From the NCBI GenBank assembly GCA_002291955.1, contig DBBA01000350.1, positions 8,874 to 28,817 on the forward strand: a DNA stretch of 19,944 nt. Direction: 5' to 3'. Origin of the DNA: Rhodobacteraceae bacterium UBA996 (GTDB lineage Bacteria > Pseudomonadota > Alphaproteobacteria > Rhodobacterales > Rhodobacteraceae). The notes below the pieces were generated by a model. It did no database searches, had not been told where the DNA came from, and saw only the letters and a program-made list of their open reading frames with translations. Each line of letters begins with the position of its first letter. The stretch's first letter is position 1. Shown here in pieces: positions 1-7,329 of this stretch. The position numbers were made by a program, and so were the translations under genes.

Positions 1-946
1 CCCCCGCCGCACTCGCGTTGTTCGCAGCCTCGGGGCCTGCCACGCCCTCGATGGCGCCGGTGGTGCCGAATTCGTCCTTGTGCGGCGACAGCTTGCGTTC
101 CGTCGCATAGGACAGGAACGTCGGGATTTCCGCCCCCCCCGCGGGCATCGCCCCGATGGGAAAGCCGATGGCCGTGCCCCGCAGCCACGGCTTCCACGAC
201 CGCCGCCATTCGGCCCGGGTCATGTAGAGCGACCCGGACAGGGGCAGCACCTCGTCCTTGCCCGCATAGCGGCGGCCGGCCATGTACAGCGTCTCGCCCA
301 CGGCAAACAGGCCGACCGCGACGATCAGGATGTCGATCCCGTCCAGCAGCGCCACCTCGCCGAAGGTGAAGCGCGGCTGGCCGGTCTGCAGGTCGATCCC
401 CACCATCCCGATCAGAAGCCCGATGGCCAGCGACGTCATCCCCCGCGTGGCCGACGACCCCAGCACCGCCGACACCATGACAAAGCACAGGATCATCAGC
501 GAGAAATACCCTGCCGCATCCACCAGCAGCGCCGCCGCCACCACCAGCGGCGCGACAAAGGCCACACCCAGCGTGCCGATGGTGCCCGCGACGAAGGACC
601 CGATGGCCGACGTCGCCAGCGCCGCGCCCGCGCGCCCCGACCGGGCCATGCGGTTGCCCTCCAGCGCGGTCACGACGGTGGCGCTTTCGCCCGGCGTGTT
701 CAGCAGGATCGACGTCGTCGATCCGCCGTACATCGCGCCGTAGTAGATGCCCGCGAACAGGATGAACGACGCCTCGGGCGGGACCTGGAACGTGATCGGC
801 AGCAGAAGCGCGATGGTCAGCGCAGGCCCAAGGCCCGGCAGCACCCCGATCATCGTGCCCAGCAGGCACCCGCCAAGGCACCACATCAGGTTGTAGGGCG
901 TCAGCGCGACCGAAAAGCCATGCGCGAGAAGCGCGAGTGTGTCCAT
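1..946 (-). CDS. tctA: TctA-family tripartite tricarboxylate transporter large permease (C-terminus cut by window edge)
   Basis: Large membrane subunit of a tripartite tricarboxylate transporter, which takes up carboxylates in the inner membrane together with TctB and the periplasmic binding protein TctC. Reading the minus strand from an ATG at 946 gives 315 codons without a stop up to the window edge. The N-terminal third contains the family signature GVLPGLGPA (about residues 34-42) and GGSTTSILLNTPGES (about 74-88), and the frame ends in GPEAANNASAAGG, a conserved mid-protein TctA motif. Hydrophobic segments alternate throughout. TctA proteins are about 500 residues, so roughly the last third lies outside the window. 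It starts 10 bases after the tctB stop, so it is the last visible gene of the tctCBA operon. Substrate is not predictable from sequence. Confidence 0.95.
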   Translation of the reverse strand, partial: MDTLALLAHGFSVALTPYNLMWCLGGCLLGTMIGVLPGLGPALTIALLLPITFQVPPEASFILFAGIYYGAMYGGSTTSILLNTPGESATVVTALEGNRMARSGRAGAALATSAIGSFVAGTIGTLGVAFVAPLVVAAALLVDAAGYFSLMILCFVMVSAVLGSSATRGMTSLAIGLLIGMVGIDLQTGQPRFTFGEVALLDGIDILIVAVGLFAVGETLYMAGRRYAGKDEVLPLSGSLYMTRAEWRRSWKPWLRGTAIGFPIGAMPAGGAEIPTFLSYATERKLSPHKDEFGTTGAIEGVAGPEAANNASAAG

Positions 947-956
947 GCCCGCCCCC

Positions 957-1472
957 TCAGTTCCCCACCAGCCCGCCCAGCACCTGCTCCAGCGGACCAC
1001 GGCCGATGTTGACGCCCAGAAGCCCGGCGAACCCGAAATAGGCCGTCAGCGCCAGGACAAAGCCGATGGGCGCGTCGATCCACGGGCGGCGGCTGCCGAA
1101 GCCCAGGGCGATCAGCGTGAACATCACCGTCGAGGCGACGGTGAACCCCATCGGCGCGATCAGGACCACGTTCGCCACCAGCCCCGCCGCCACCAGCGCC
1201 ATCGCGCGCCAGTCCAGCGGGATCTCCTTCTCGTCCTCGGGTTGCCAGCCGCCGCGCAGACCCTGCACCACCAAGAGCACACCCAGGATGCCCAGCAGGA
1301 TGGACCCCAGGTAGGGAAAGATCGTCGGTCCGATCTTCGAATACAGCGGCGACACCGGGATCAGCGATGCCTGCCACGCCGCGACAAGGGCCAGCCCGAC
1401 GACGACCGCGCCCAGCAGGGTCTCGGGCAGGGCCACCTGCCCCGCCTGCGGCTGAAGGTTCCGGTCGGCCAT
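957..1472 (-). CDS. tctB: TctB-family tripartite tricarboxylate transporter small permease
   Basis: Small membrane subunit of the same tripartite carboxylate transporter, 171 residues, a usual length for TctB. It has a short polar N-terminus and then hydrophobic segments at about residues 17-34, 48-69, 92-109 and 114-126 plus 134-152, matching the four-to-five-helix TctB layout. The loop GGWQPEDEKEIPLDW lies between the second and third segments, as is typical. It sits between tctC (72 bases upstream, with a strong hairpin in the gap) and tctA (10 bases downstream). Weakly conserved in sequence; the call rests on size, topology and position between tctC and tctA. Confidence 0.9.
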   Translation of the reverse strand: MADRNLQPQAGQVALPETLLGAVVVGLALVAAWQASLIPVSPLYSKIGPTIFPYLGSILLGILGVLLVVQGLRGGWQPEDEKEIPLDWRAMALVAAGLVANVVLIAPMGFTVASTVMFTLIALGFGSRRPWIDAPIGFVLALTAYFGFAGLLGVNIGRGPLEQVLGGLVGN

Positions 1473-1510
1473 CGCACCCCCACGCGCACGGCACCGTCAG
1501 GACAGGTCGC

Positions 1511-1533
1511 GCGGGGGGCTTGCCGCCCCCCGC
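1511..1533 (-). other. GC-rich stem-loop between tctC and tctB
   Basis: A perfect 9-bp inverted repeat, GCGGGGGGC (1511-1519) and GCCCCCCGC (1525-1533), encloses a 5-base loop. It lies in the 72-base gap between the tctC stop and the tctB start. There is no U-run after it on the minus strand, so a complete intrinsic terminator is unlikely. A hairpin here would fit partial termination or protection of the upstream mRNA, giving more binding protein than membrane subunits; that role is inference. Confidence 0.7.
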
Positions 1534-1544
1534 AGGACCCGCGC

Positions 1545-2510
1545 TCAGGTGGCCAGGCCCAGATCGCGCAGGATGCCCGTGATCCGCTCGACGTCTGCGG
1601 TCAGGAACTGCTCGAAGTCGGCGCCGGTCAGCAGGATGCGCGTCCAGTTGCGCGCATCGCACTCGGTGGCCCAGGCGGCGCTGCCCGCCATCGTCTCGAC
1701 CATGCCGACAAGCGCGGCCTTGTCGGCGTCCGACAGGTTCGGCGGACCGAAGCAGGCGCGCCAGTTGAACAGGTCCACATCCACGCCTGCCTCGCGCAGC
1801 GTGGGCGCATCGATGCCCGGCTGGCGCTCGCTGGCGGACGTCGCCAGCAGGCGCAGCGTGCCCGCCGCAACCTGGTCGGCGAACTCGCCATAGCCCGAGA
1901 TGCCCGCGGCCACCTGGTTGCCCAGAAGTGCTGCCAGCGCCTCGCCGCCGCCCGCGTAGGGGACATAGTTCATCGCGGTCGCCTGCACGCCCACGGTCTT
2001 GCCGATCAGCCCCAGAAGGATGTGGTCGGACCCGCCCGCGGACCCGCCCGCGACCGGCACCGCCCCCGGATCGGCCTGCAGCGCGGCGACGAAATCGGCC
2101 ACCGTCTGGAACGGCGATGCCGCTGGCACCACCAGCGCCAGCGCCTCGCCCGTCAGGCGGGCAATCGGCGTGACATTGGCCAGCGTGACCGGCGAGGCAT
2201 TGGCGATGATCGCGCCCACCATGACCATCCCGCCGATCATCAGCGCATTGCCCTGACCGTCGAACTGGCTGGCGAACTGCGGCAGACCCACGGTTCCGCC
2301 CGCGCCACCCACGTTGGTGACCGTCGCCCCTGAGATCAGCCCCTCGGACAAGAGCACCTGCTCCATCAGGCGGCCGGTCTGGTCCCAGCCGCCGCCGGGG
2401 TTGGCGGGCACGAAGATGTCGATGGCGGGCGCGGACTGCGCGCGCAGCGGCATCGCCGACAGCGCGACAAGCGCCGTGGTCGTGGTCAGGAACTGGCGTC
2501 GGTTGTGCAT
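1545..2510 (-). CDS. tctC: TctC-family (Bug-type) periplasmic tricarboxylate-binding protein
   Basis: Periplasmic substrate-binding protein of the tripartite carboxylate transporter, 321 residues. I chose the ATG at 2510 rather than the further upstream in-frame codon at 2618 because a GGGAGGA ribosome binding site precedes it by six bases and the protein then opens with an export signal: MHNRRQFLTTTTALVALSAMPLRAQ, with twin arginines at residues 4-5 followed by QFL, consistent with Tat export. The mature part starts with IDIFVPANPGGGWDQTGR, the typical Bug/TctC ligand-loop motif (PANPGGGWD), and continues with NVGGAGGTVG and VAGGSAGGSDH, both family hallmarks. First gene of tctCBA; the 143-base region upstream has repeats that may be regulatory. 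Ligand unknown. Confidence 0.95.
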   Translation of the reverse strand: MHNRRQFLTTTTALVALSAMPLRAQSAPAIDIFVPANPGGGWDQTGRLMEQVLLSEGLISGATVTNVGGAGGTVGLPQFASQFDGQGNALMIGGMVMVGAIIANASPVTLANVTPIARLTGEALALVVPAASPFQTVADFVAALQADPGAVPVAGGSAGGSDHILLGLIGKTVGVQATAMNYVPYAGGGEALAALLGNQVAAGISGYGEFADQVAAGTLRLLATSASERQPGIDAPTLREAGVDVDLFNWRACFGPPNLSDADKAALVGMVETMAGSAAWATECDARNWTRILLTGADFEQFLTADVERITGILRDLGLAT

Positions 2511-2653
2511 GGTCGTCCTCCCTTGGCGGGCGCGACCTGTCCCCGGTCGCTGCCGATGTAACTTGCCCGTGATCCGGACATGTCCCAATTGCGTATGCGA
2601 TGGAATGCGATCCGGCAAGCGACTTTCGGATGCCGCAAGGGTCGCGCCCGGTC
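2511..2653 (-). promoter_or_regulatory. Probable promoter/operator region of tctCBA
   Basis: Noncoding gap of 143 bases between the RraA-like gene and tctC. It holds a perfect 10-base palindrome GGACATGTCC (2576-2585) and two direct copies of ATGCGAT (2595-2601 and 2605-2611), spaced one DNA helical turn apart. On the minus strand a TTGCCG hexamer lies 17 bases before TACGCA, a weak candidate promoter overlapping the repeats. Repeats next to a transporter operon suggest regulator binding, but no regulator gene is adjacent, so the assignment is tentative. Confidence 0.4.
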
Positions 2654-3346
2654 TCAGGTCCGCGCGGCCTCGAACGCGGCCCAGGCGGCCTCGAAGGCGG
2701 CAAGGTCGAAGCCCGGGGCCCGGGCGGGGTCCAGGACCAGCCGCTCGGTCGCCTGCAGCCTGGCCGTGGCCGCGGCCAGATGCGGCACGACCTCGGGCGG
2801 GATCACCAGCGCGCCGTGCCGGTCGGCGTGGATCAGGTCGCCCGGCGCCACCGTCAGGCCGTGGATCGTGACCGGCTGACCGATGTCGCGGACATGGACG
2901 AAGGCATGGCTCGGGCCGACGGACCCGGCGATGACCGGAAAGCCCTGCGGCAGGTCGCCCAGGTCGCGCACCACGCCATCGGTCAGCGCGCCCGCCATGC
3001 CGAAGCCCTTGTGCACGGTGGTGTTGATCTCGCCCCAGAACGCGCCGACGCAGTGCGGCGCGTCGAGGTCCTGCACCACGGCGACGGACGGTTTGGGGGC
3101 ATCGTGCATCATCCGGTAGTAGGCCATGCGGCGGGCGCGGATGACGTCCGGCGCCTCGGTCGGCGGCGCGGCGGCACTGATCCGGGCGGTGGCGGCAAAG
3201 CCCACCACGGCGCGGCCCGGTTCGGTGCAGACCATCGTGCCGCGGGTGAACCGGTCGAAGCCGCGCTTGCCATGCACCACCTCGATCGCGTTGCAGACCG
3301 TGGGGGTATCGACCCGCCGCAGCAGGTCGAGAAGTGCCGTGTCCAT
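2654..3346 (-). CDS. RraA-like protein / 4-hydroxy-4-methyl-2-oxoglutarate aldolase family
   Basis: A 230-residue member of the RraA/HMG-CHA aldolase superfamily, cytosolic. In the enzyme branch of this family the reaction is a metal-dependent retro-aldol cleavage or decarboxylation of 4-hydroxy-2-oxo acids yielding pyruvate. Visible motifs are DTPTVCNAIE near the N-terminus, GAFWGEINTT (about 101-110), GALTDGVVRD (about 119-128, with the Arg127-Asp128 pair expected in the active site) and VAPGDLIHADRHGALVIP (about 166-183). The Arg-Asp pair and GD-x-x-x-AD segment favour a catalytic aldolase over the RNase E inhibitor RraA. It starts one base after the stop of the alpha/beta hydrolase gene, so the two are probably co-transcribed and may act in the same catabolic route. 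Substrate not identified. Confidence 0.88.
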   Translation of the reverse strand: MDTALLDLLRRVDTPTVCNAIEVVHGKRGFDRFTRGTMVCTEPGRAVVGFAATARISAAAPPTEAPDVIRARRMAYYRMMHDAPKPSVAVVQDLDAPHCVGAFWGEINTTVHKGFGMAGALTDGVVRDLGDLPQGFPVIAGSVGPSHAFVHVRDIGQPVTIHGLTVAPGDLIHADRHGALVIPPEVVPHLAAATARLQATERLVLDPARAPGFDLAAFEAAWAAFEAART

Positions 3347-3347
3347 G

Positions 3348-4034
3348 TCAGTCCTCCAGCCAGTCGGTCAGGGCGCGGGCCGTCGCGCTCGGGTTCTCCA
3401 AGGGCGGCAGATGGCCGGCCGCGGGCACGACCACCAGCCGCGACTGCGGCATGAGGGCGTGCATCAGGTCGTGCCGGTCACGCGGACACAGGCGGTCGGC
3501 CTCGCCCATCAGGACCAGCGCCGGGCCGCGGTAGGCGCGCAGGGCGTCCGTCCGGTCGGCCCGGTCGCGCAGCGCCAGCGAGTGTGCGCGGAACAGCCCG
3601 GGGCCAAGGCGCAGCGCCATCGCCGGGCAAAGGTCCAGCGTGGCGGTATCGTCGGGACGGAACAGGTAGTTCGGCTTCATCTCGTCCCGCATGACGCCCG
3701 CCAGATCGCCCGCCAAGGCGCGTTCGATCTGCGGGGCGCGGCGGGCCTGCGCGGCGCGAACCTCGGCCAGCGGGTTGGTATCCATCAGCGCCAGGCGTTC
3801 GATCCGGTCGGGGGCCTGCGCGAGCATCTCCATGGCGATGATCCCGCCCATCGACAGCCCGGCCAGGGCAAAACGGGGCGGCGCATCGGCCAGTATGGCA
3901 GCGGCAAGCGCGGGGATGCTGTCGTGCTCGGCGGGCAGCGCGTGGTGCAGCGTGCGGGGCGGGATCAGGTCGGGCACCGCGCCCCACATCCGCGCGTCGC
4001 ACATCAGACCGGGGATCAGGACGAGGGGGGTCAT
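3348..4034 (-). CDS. Alpha/beta-fold hydrolase
   Basis: A 228-residue cytosolic alpha/beta hydrolase, similar in size to lactonases and esterases such as 3-oxoadipate enol-lactonase. I start it at the ATG at 4034 because the protein then begins MTPLVLIPGLMCDARMW, the usual first strand and oxyanion-hole loop; the frame extends upstream to 4139 but that part runs through an intergenic inverted repeat. The nucleophile elbow GLSMGG places Ser61, the acid is probably Asp180 in GEADRLCP, and the base His208 in GHLPPLE, so the catalytic triad looks complete. The cap region (about 90-165) is short. It precedes the RraA-like aldolase by one base. An ester, lactone or C-C bond substrate is possible; sequence alone does not decide. 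Confidence 0.85.
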   Translation of the reverse strand: MTPLVLIPGLMCDARMWGAVPDLIPPRTLHHALPAEHDSIPALAAAILADAPPRFALAGLSMGGIIAMEMLAQAPDRIERLALMDTNPLAEVRAAQARRAPQIERALAGDLAGVMRDEMKPNYLFRPDDTATLDLCPAMALRLGPGLFRAHSLALRDRADRTDALRAYRGPALVLMGEADRLCPRDRHDLMHALMPQSRLVVVPAAGHLPPLENPSATARALTDWLED

Positions 4035-4049
4035 GGCCAAGAGTGCGAA

Positions 4050-4123
4050 GCCCCGGACCTGACACGGGGCCTCGACCGCCCTGTCGCGCCCGTGAACGCG
4101 AGGCCCCGGGTCAGGCCCGGGGC
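4050..4123. repeat. Long imperfect inverted repeat (25-bp arms) in the intergenic gap
   Basis: The arms 4050-4074 and 4099-4123 are reverse complements with 2 mismatches in 25 positions and a 24-base spacer. Each arm is itself partly self-complementary around the core CCCGG...CCGGG. It fills most of the 123-base gap between the MetE-like gene and the hydrolase. It could act as a bidirectional terminator, or be a copy of a dispersed intergenic palindrome family of the REP kind. I recall CCCGG-x-TCAGG-like palindromes being common in alphaproteobacterial intergenic DNA, but one window cannot prove dispersal. Confidence 0.7.
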
Positions 4124-4157
4124 GCCAGAGCCCCCGCACGGGGCGGGGCGCACCGGG

Positions 4158-5279
4158 TCACGACACACGCCGCGCGCCCTCGGCCAGCGTGGCGAGTTTC
4201 GCCCAGGCGATCTCGGGGTCCACCGCGCCGAAGCCCGCGAAGGTGCCAAAGCCGCAGTCGGACCCCGCGATCACCCGGTCGGTCCCCACGATGGCGGTGA
4301 AGCGTTCCAGCCGCTGGCGGACAAGGTCGGGGTGTTCCACGAAGTTCGTGGTGGTGTCCACCGCGCCCGGCACCAGCACCTTGTCGTCGGGAATGTCGGC
4401 GGCGCGGTCGCGGAACACCTCCCATTCGTGGCCGTGGCGGGGGTTGGCCGTCTCGAACAGGAGGAAGCGGGCGGGCACCGACATCAGCAGCGGGAACACC
4501 TGCGCCATGTCGATGTCGCACACGTGGGGGCCTTCGTAGTTGCCCCAGCAGATGTGCAGGCGGATCCGCTCCTGCGGCAGGCCGCCCAGCGCCGCCCGCA
4601 GCGCCTCCACGTGCGTCGTGGCGACAGAAAGGAACTCGGCATCCGACAGGTGCGTGAACAGCATGTGCCGCGACAGCGCGAGGTCGGGACAGTCGAGTTG
4701 CAGGTCGAGGCCCGCATCCAGGATCGTGCGGTATTCCTCGCGCATGGCGTCCGCCAGCGCGAACAGGTAGTCCTCGCGCGTGGGGTAGTGGGCGTTCTGC
4801 AGGAACAGGCTGATTACGCCGGGACTGGCGGCGTTCATGAAGCCCCGGTCCACCCCGTGCGCGGCCATCGCGGCCTTGAGGTTGGCGATGTCCTTGCCCA
4901 ACTCGCCCTGCCCCTTCGACACCACGGGCCCTGTGCACATGGGGCGCGCGTATTTCGGCGTGCCGCCGTCGCGGGCCAGCCGGTCGAGGAAGGACGGGTA
5001 TAGCTTCAGGTCGGCGGGTGCATTGCGCGGGCTGTCGCCGGAAAAGCCCGTGTAGCGGTCCTTGACGTAGGTCGCGTAGCTGATCTTGGAGCATTCGCCG
5101 TCGGACACGATGGTGATGCCCGCGTCCTTCTGACGGCGGACGTTCTCCCTCACCGCCGCGGCCCTGCAGGCGTCGAAGGCGGCGGGGTCATGGGGTTCGC
5201 CCCGTTCGCGGGCGAACAGGGCATCCACGACTGCCTGCGGGCGGGGCAGCGATCCGACATGGGTGGTGGCCAGAGGCAT
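4158..5279 (-). CDS. Stand-alone MetE C-terminal-like (cobalamin-independent methionine synthase II family) protein
   Basis: A 373-residue protein matching only the C-terminal catalytic barrel of cobalamin-independent methionine synthase; full MetE is about 750 residues. The zinc-thiolate set appears complete: His242 and Cys244 in LHICWGN, Glu276 in LLFETANPRHG, and Cys342 in AGSDCGFG. The N-terminus carries TTHVGSLPRP, the typical opening of this family. Such short homologues include corrinoid- or betaine-linked methionine synthases and thiol (for example coenzyme M-type) alkyl transferases, so the likely chemistry is zinc-activated thiol alkyl transfer, with donor and acceptor unknown. The start at 5279 has only a poor ribosome binding site, but no better start is seen. 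It is separated by a hairpin region from the bicupin upstream. Confidence 0.88.
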   Translation of the reverse strand: MPLATTHVGSLPRPQAVVDALFARERGEPHDPAAFDACRAAAVRENVRRQKDAGITIVSDGECSKISYATYVKDRYTGFSGDSPRNAPADLKLYPSFLDRLARDGGTPKYARPMCTGPVVSKGQGELGKDIANLKAAMAAHGVDRGFMNAASPGVISLFLQNAHYPTREDYLFALADAMREEYRTILDAGLDLQLDCPDLALSRHMLFTHLSDAEFLSVATTHVEALRAALGGLPQERIRLHICWGNYEGPHVCDIDMAQVFPLLMSVPARFLLFETANPRHGHEWEVFRDRAADIPDDKVLVPGAVDTTTNFVEHPDLVRQRLERFTAIVGTDRVIAGSDCGFGTFAGFGAVDPEIAWAKLATLAEGARRVS

Positions 5280-5309
5280 GGGTCAGGGTCCGGTGCGGTG
5301 GGGGCGGAC

Positions 5310-5332
5310 GCGGGGGGTTTCACACCCCCCGC
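5310..5332 (-). terminator. GC-rich hairpin after the bicupin gene; possible terminator
   Basis: A perfect 8-bp stem GCGGGGGG (5310-5317) / CCCCCCGC (5325-5332) with a 7-base loop lies 40 bases after the bicupin stop. No U-tract follows on the minus strand, so termination efficiency is uncertain. The segment just before it in the transcript, CTTCATCCTCTCCCAAGTAC (complement of 5346-5365), resembles a motif I remember as frequent between genes in Rhodobacteraceae. The remainder of this 92-base gap shows nothing else clear. Confidence 0.5.
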
Positions 5333-5371
5333 ACCCCCCGTGGGGTACTTGGGAGAGGATGAAGAGGGCCG

Positions 5372-6340
5372 TCAGAGCAGCCGTCCGGTGGCCCCCGGCG
5401 GGTCGTCGGTGGCGATGATGCGGTACAGGCTCGCCTCGCCCGTCATGCTGGGGACGGCGGCATGGGACAGGTCCGCGGGGACAAGGCACGTGTCGCCGGG
5501 GTTCAGCACGTCCTCGCCACCCGGCCAGACCAGCCGCCAGTGGCCGCGCATCGGCATCAGGACCGAGGCACGGTCGTGGCTGTGGGGCGTGTCGCTGGCC
5601 GAGCCGCGGGTGACAAGCGACACCTCGAACCCCGGGCGGTCGCGCAGGCGGCCTTGCGCGCCGATCACCTGCACCGGCTGGCGGTCGGCGAGCGCCATCA
5701 GGTCCCAATAGCGGGCGACGTGGTTCGGGATCACGTCCGCGGTCGTGGGCTCGGGGAACGTCGCGAGTTCGGCATCGGTCAGCAGCGGCATGGGCGCCAC
5801 GCCGTCGGGCAGGGTCTGGCCCTTCTTGCTGTCATAGAGCTTGCCGTTCGCGCCCAGCATCAGGCCATGCGCCCGGGCATCCTCGATCACCTGGGGCGCC
5901 CAGATCACGCCGCCGCCTGCGTCGTCGCCGCCCAGGATCGCCATGATCATCCCGTAGTCGGTGCCGATGTTCTCGAACCCGCGGAAGATGCCGGTGGGGA
6001 TGTTGATGATGTCGCCTTCCTGCAGCACGACCTCGCCGGCCGTGCCCCAGCGGCCCCAGAAGAACCGCCAGCGGCCCGAGAGGACGAAGAACACCTCGGC
6101 CGTGCGGTGCGAATGCAGCGAGTTGCGGCACTTGGGCGGCTGGCCCGCGGCGCCGATGTTGAAGCCGATCCGTTCGGTGATGTGGACGTGCTGGTCGGGG
6201 GATTCCGACACGCCGCCACCGATGATGGTGAAGTTCTCCTTCTGGTCGGACCCCGGCGTGTGGGCGTCGATGAAGGCGGTCTTGCAGGGCCGGAGTTCGC
6301 CGTAGCGGACGATCTGCGGCTGGCGCGTCGGGGTGGTCAT
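5372..6340 (-). CDS. Bicupin protein (two cupin domains)
   Basis: A 322-residue protein with two cupin barrels, the layout of gentisate dioxygenase-like and other bicupin enzymes. I chose the ATG at 6340, which overlaps the stop of the preceding gene as TGATG; the frame is open further upstream only as a shadow. Cupin 1 has HSHRTAEVFFVLSGRW (about residues 76-91, metal ligands His76, His78 and Glu82) and a second motif PTGIFRGFEN in which the usual final histidine is absent. Cupin 2 has TPHSHDRASVLMPMRG (about 251-266; His253, His255) and VPADLSHAAVP with His293, though the usual Glu is not obvious. Likely a metal-dependent dioxygenase, isomerase or lyase, or a non-catalytic ligand binder. 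Last gene of the ABC/HisD-like operon, before a hairpin. Confidence 0.82.
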   Translation of the reverse strand: MTTPTRQPQIVRYGELRPCKTAFIDAHTPGSDQKENFTIIGGGVSESPDQHVHITERIGFNIGAAGQPPKCRNSLHSHRTAEVFFVLSGRWRFFWGRWGTAGEVVLQEGDIINIPTGIFRGFENIGTDYGMIMAILGGDDAGGGVIWAPQVIEDARAHGLMLGANGKLYDSKKGQTLPDGVAPMPLLTDAELATFPEPTTADVIPNHVARYWDLMALADRQPVQVIGAQGRLRDRPGFEVSLVTRGSASDTPHSHDRASVLMPMRGHWRLVWPGGEDVLNPGDTCLVPADLSHAAVPSMTGEASLYRIIATDDPPGATGRLL

Positions 6341-7329
6341 CACAAGTCTCCGGTGTGCAGCAGGATCTGCTTCCAGATCGCGGTTTCGTCGAACAGCACC
6401 CATTCGCGGCGCAGCCGCGCGGGCGCCTGTCCCGGCGTGCCGAATTCGGCGTGGCTGATGCCGAGGACGTAGACCTCGGCCCCGGTCGGGCGGCCGAAGG
6501 CGCCCCAGCCGTCGTGCCGGCCATGCAGCGACCAGCGCAGCGCGGCGCGGGGCGGCATCGTGGGATCCTCGCGCCCGATGGTGTGGTGAAGGGTGAAGGT
6601 GGCGGACGGGAAGGCCGCGCGCAGGCCCATCCAGAAGCGGTCGGCCGCCGCCCACCCGTGGCCGGTGACATGGCCCGGGTGTTCCAGCTGCGCGGCACGG
6701 TCGTACTCCGCCGGGATCGCCGCCATGTCGGCGCCCATGATCCGGGTCAGGAGATCGGCGTAGCGCGCGCCCCAGGGGTTGGCGTTGCCGGTGCCAGCGT
6801 AGGGGCCGGGCCGGTCGGTCGCGGGCGACAGGGGCCGCACGCAGGCCAGGGGTCCGCCTTCGCGCGCGATCAGGTCGCGGGCGTAGTCGCGCGGGTCCCG
6901 TCCCATCTGGCGCACGATGGCGCCCTGGTCGCGGATCAGCCATTCGTCGTCGATCATGTTGGCGCGCGCATGGCAGTCGGCCATGATCCGGTAGCGCAGG
7001 GCGCGGCCCGTGGCCTTGCCATAGACCCCGTCGCCCGCGTGGGTCGCCGTGGACAGGATACGGTGCGACGACAGCATCCCGTCCTCGGGCGTGCCCGACC
7101 AGATCACGTCCTCGCCCAGAAGCTGGCGGTCGGGAAACTCGGCCAGCGTGGCCATGGTGGCGGCGATCACGCCCTGGTTGCCGGTGACGACCGACGCGGG
7201 CGAGCGCACCACGATGTCGGGCGCGTAGTAGCGGTGCAGGGTCGCGATGCCGCGATCCTCCCAGATCTCCCGGGTGATCCCGAGGATGTAGTCGGGGAAG
7301 TCGGCGAATTTCGGATCGAAGCCCTTCAT
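6340..7329 (-). CDS. Tandem SnoaL/NTF2-like protein (two SnoaL-type domains)
   Basis: A 329-residue protein with two NTF2-fold, SnoaL/ester-cyclase-like domains. Domain 1 spans about residues 13-145 (opening YILGITREIWEDRG, with YYAPDIVVRSPAS) and domain 2 about 185-325 (opening ARYADLLTRIMG, with YDRAAQLEHPGHVTGHG). SnoaL relatives include aldol cyclases, epoxide hydrolases and isomerases; no reaction can be assigned. An ATG at 7338 is also in frame, but the one at 7329 overlaps the lacI-type gene stop as ATGA and has AGGA eight bases before it, so I prefer it. The downstream bicupin overlaps by one base. It is one of three SnoaL-type genes in this locus, which suggests related steps on one pathway. 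Confidence 0.8.
   Translation of the reverse strand: MKGFDPKFADFPDYILGITREIWEDRGIATLHRYYAPDIVVRSPASVVTGNQGVIAATMATLAEFPDRQLLGEDVIWSGTPEDGMLSSHRILSTATHAGDGVYGKATGRALRYRIMADCHARANMIDDEWLIRDQGAIVRQMGRDPRDYARDLIAREGGPLACVRPLSPATDRPGPYAGTGNANPWGARYADLLTRIMGADMAAIPAEYDRAAQLEHPGHVTGHGWAAADRFWMGLRAAFPSATFTLHHTIGREDPTMPPRAALRWSLHGRHDGWGAFGRPTGAEVYVLGISHAEFGTPGQAPARLRREWVLFDETAIWKQILLHTGDL

Noticed and set aside
80..1012. 310-codon plus-strand open frame
   Set aside because: Antisense to tctA, with Arg/Pro/His/Gln-rich composition typical of a shadow frame in GC-rich DNA; tctA on the other strand shows clear family motifs.
3126..5003. 625-codon plus-strand open frame
   Set aside because: Runs antisense across the RraA-like, hydrolase and MetE-like genes; low-complexity composition and no recognisable domain.
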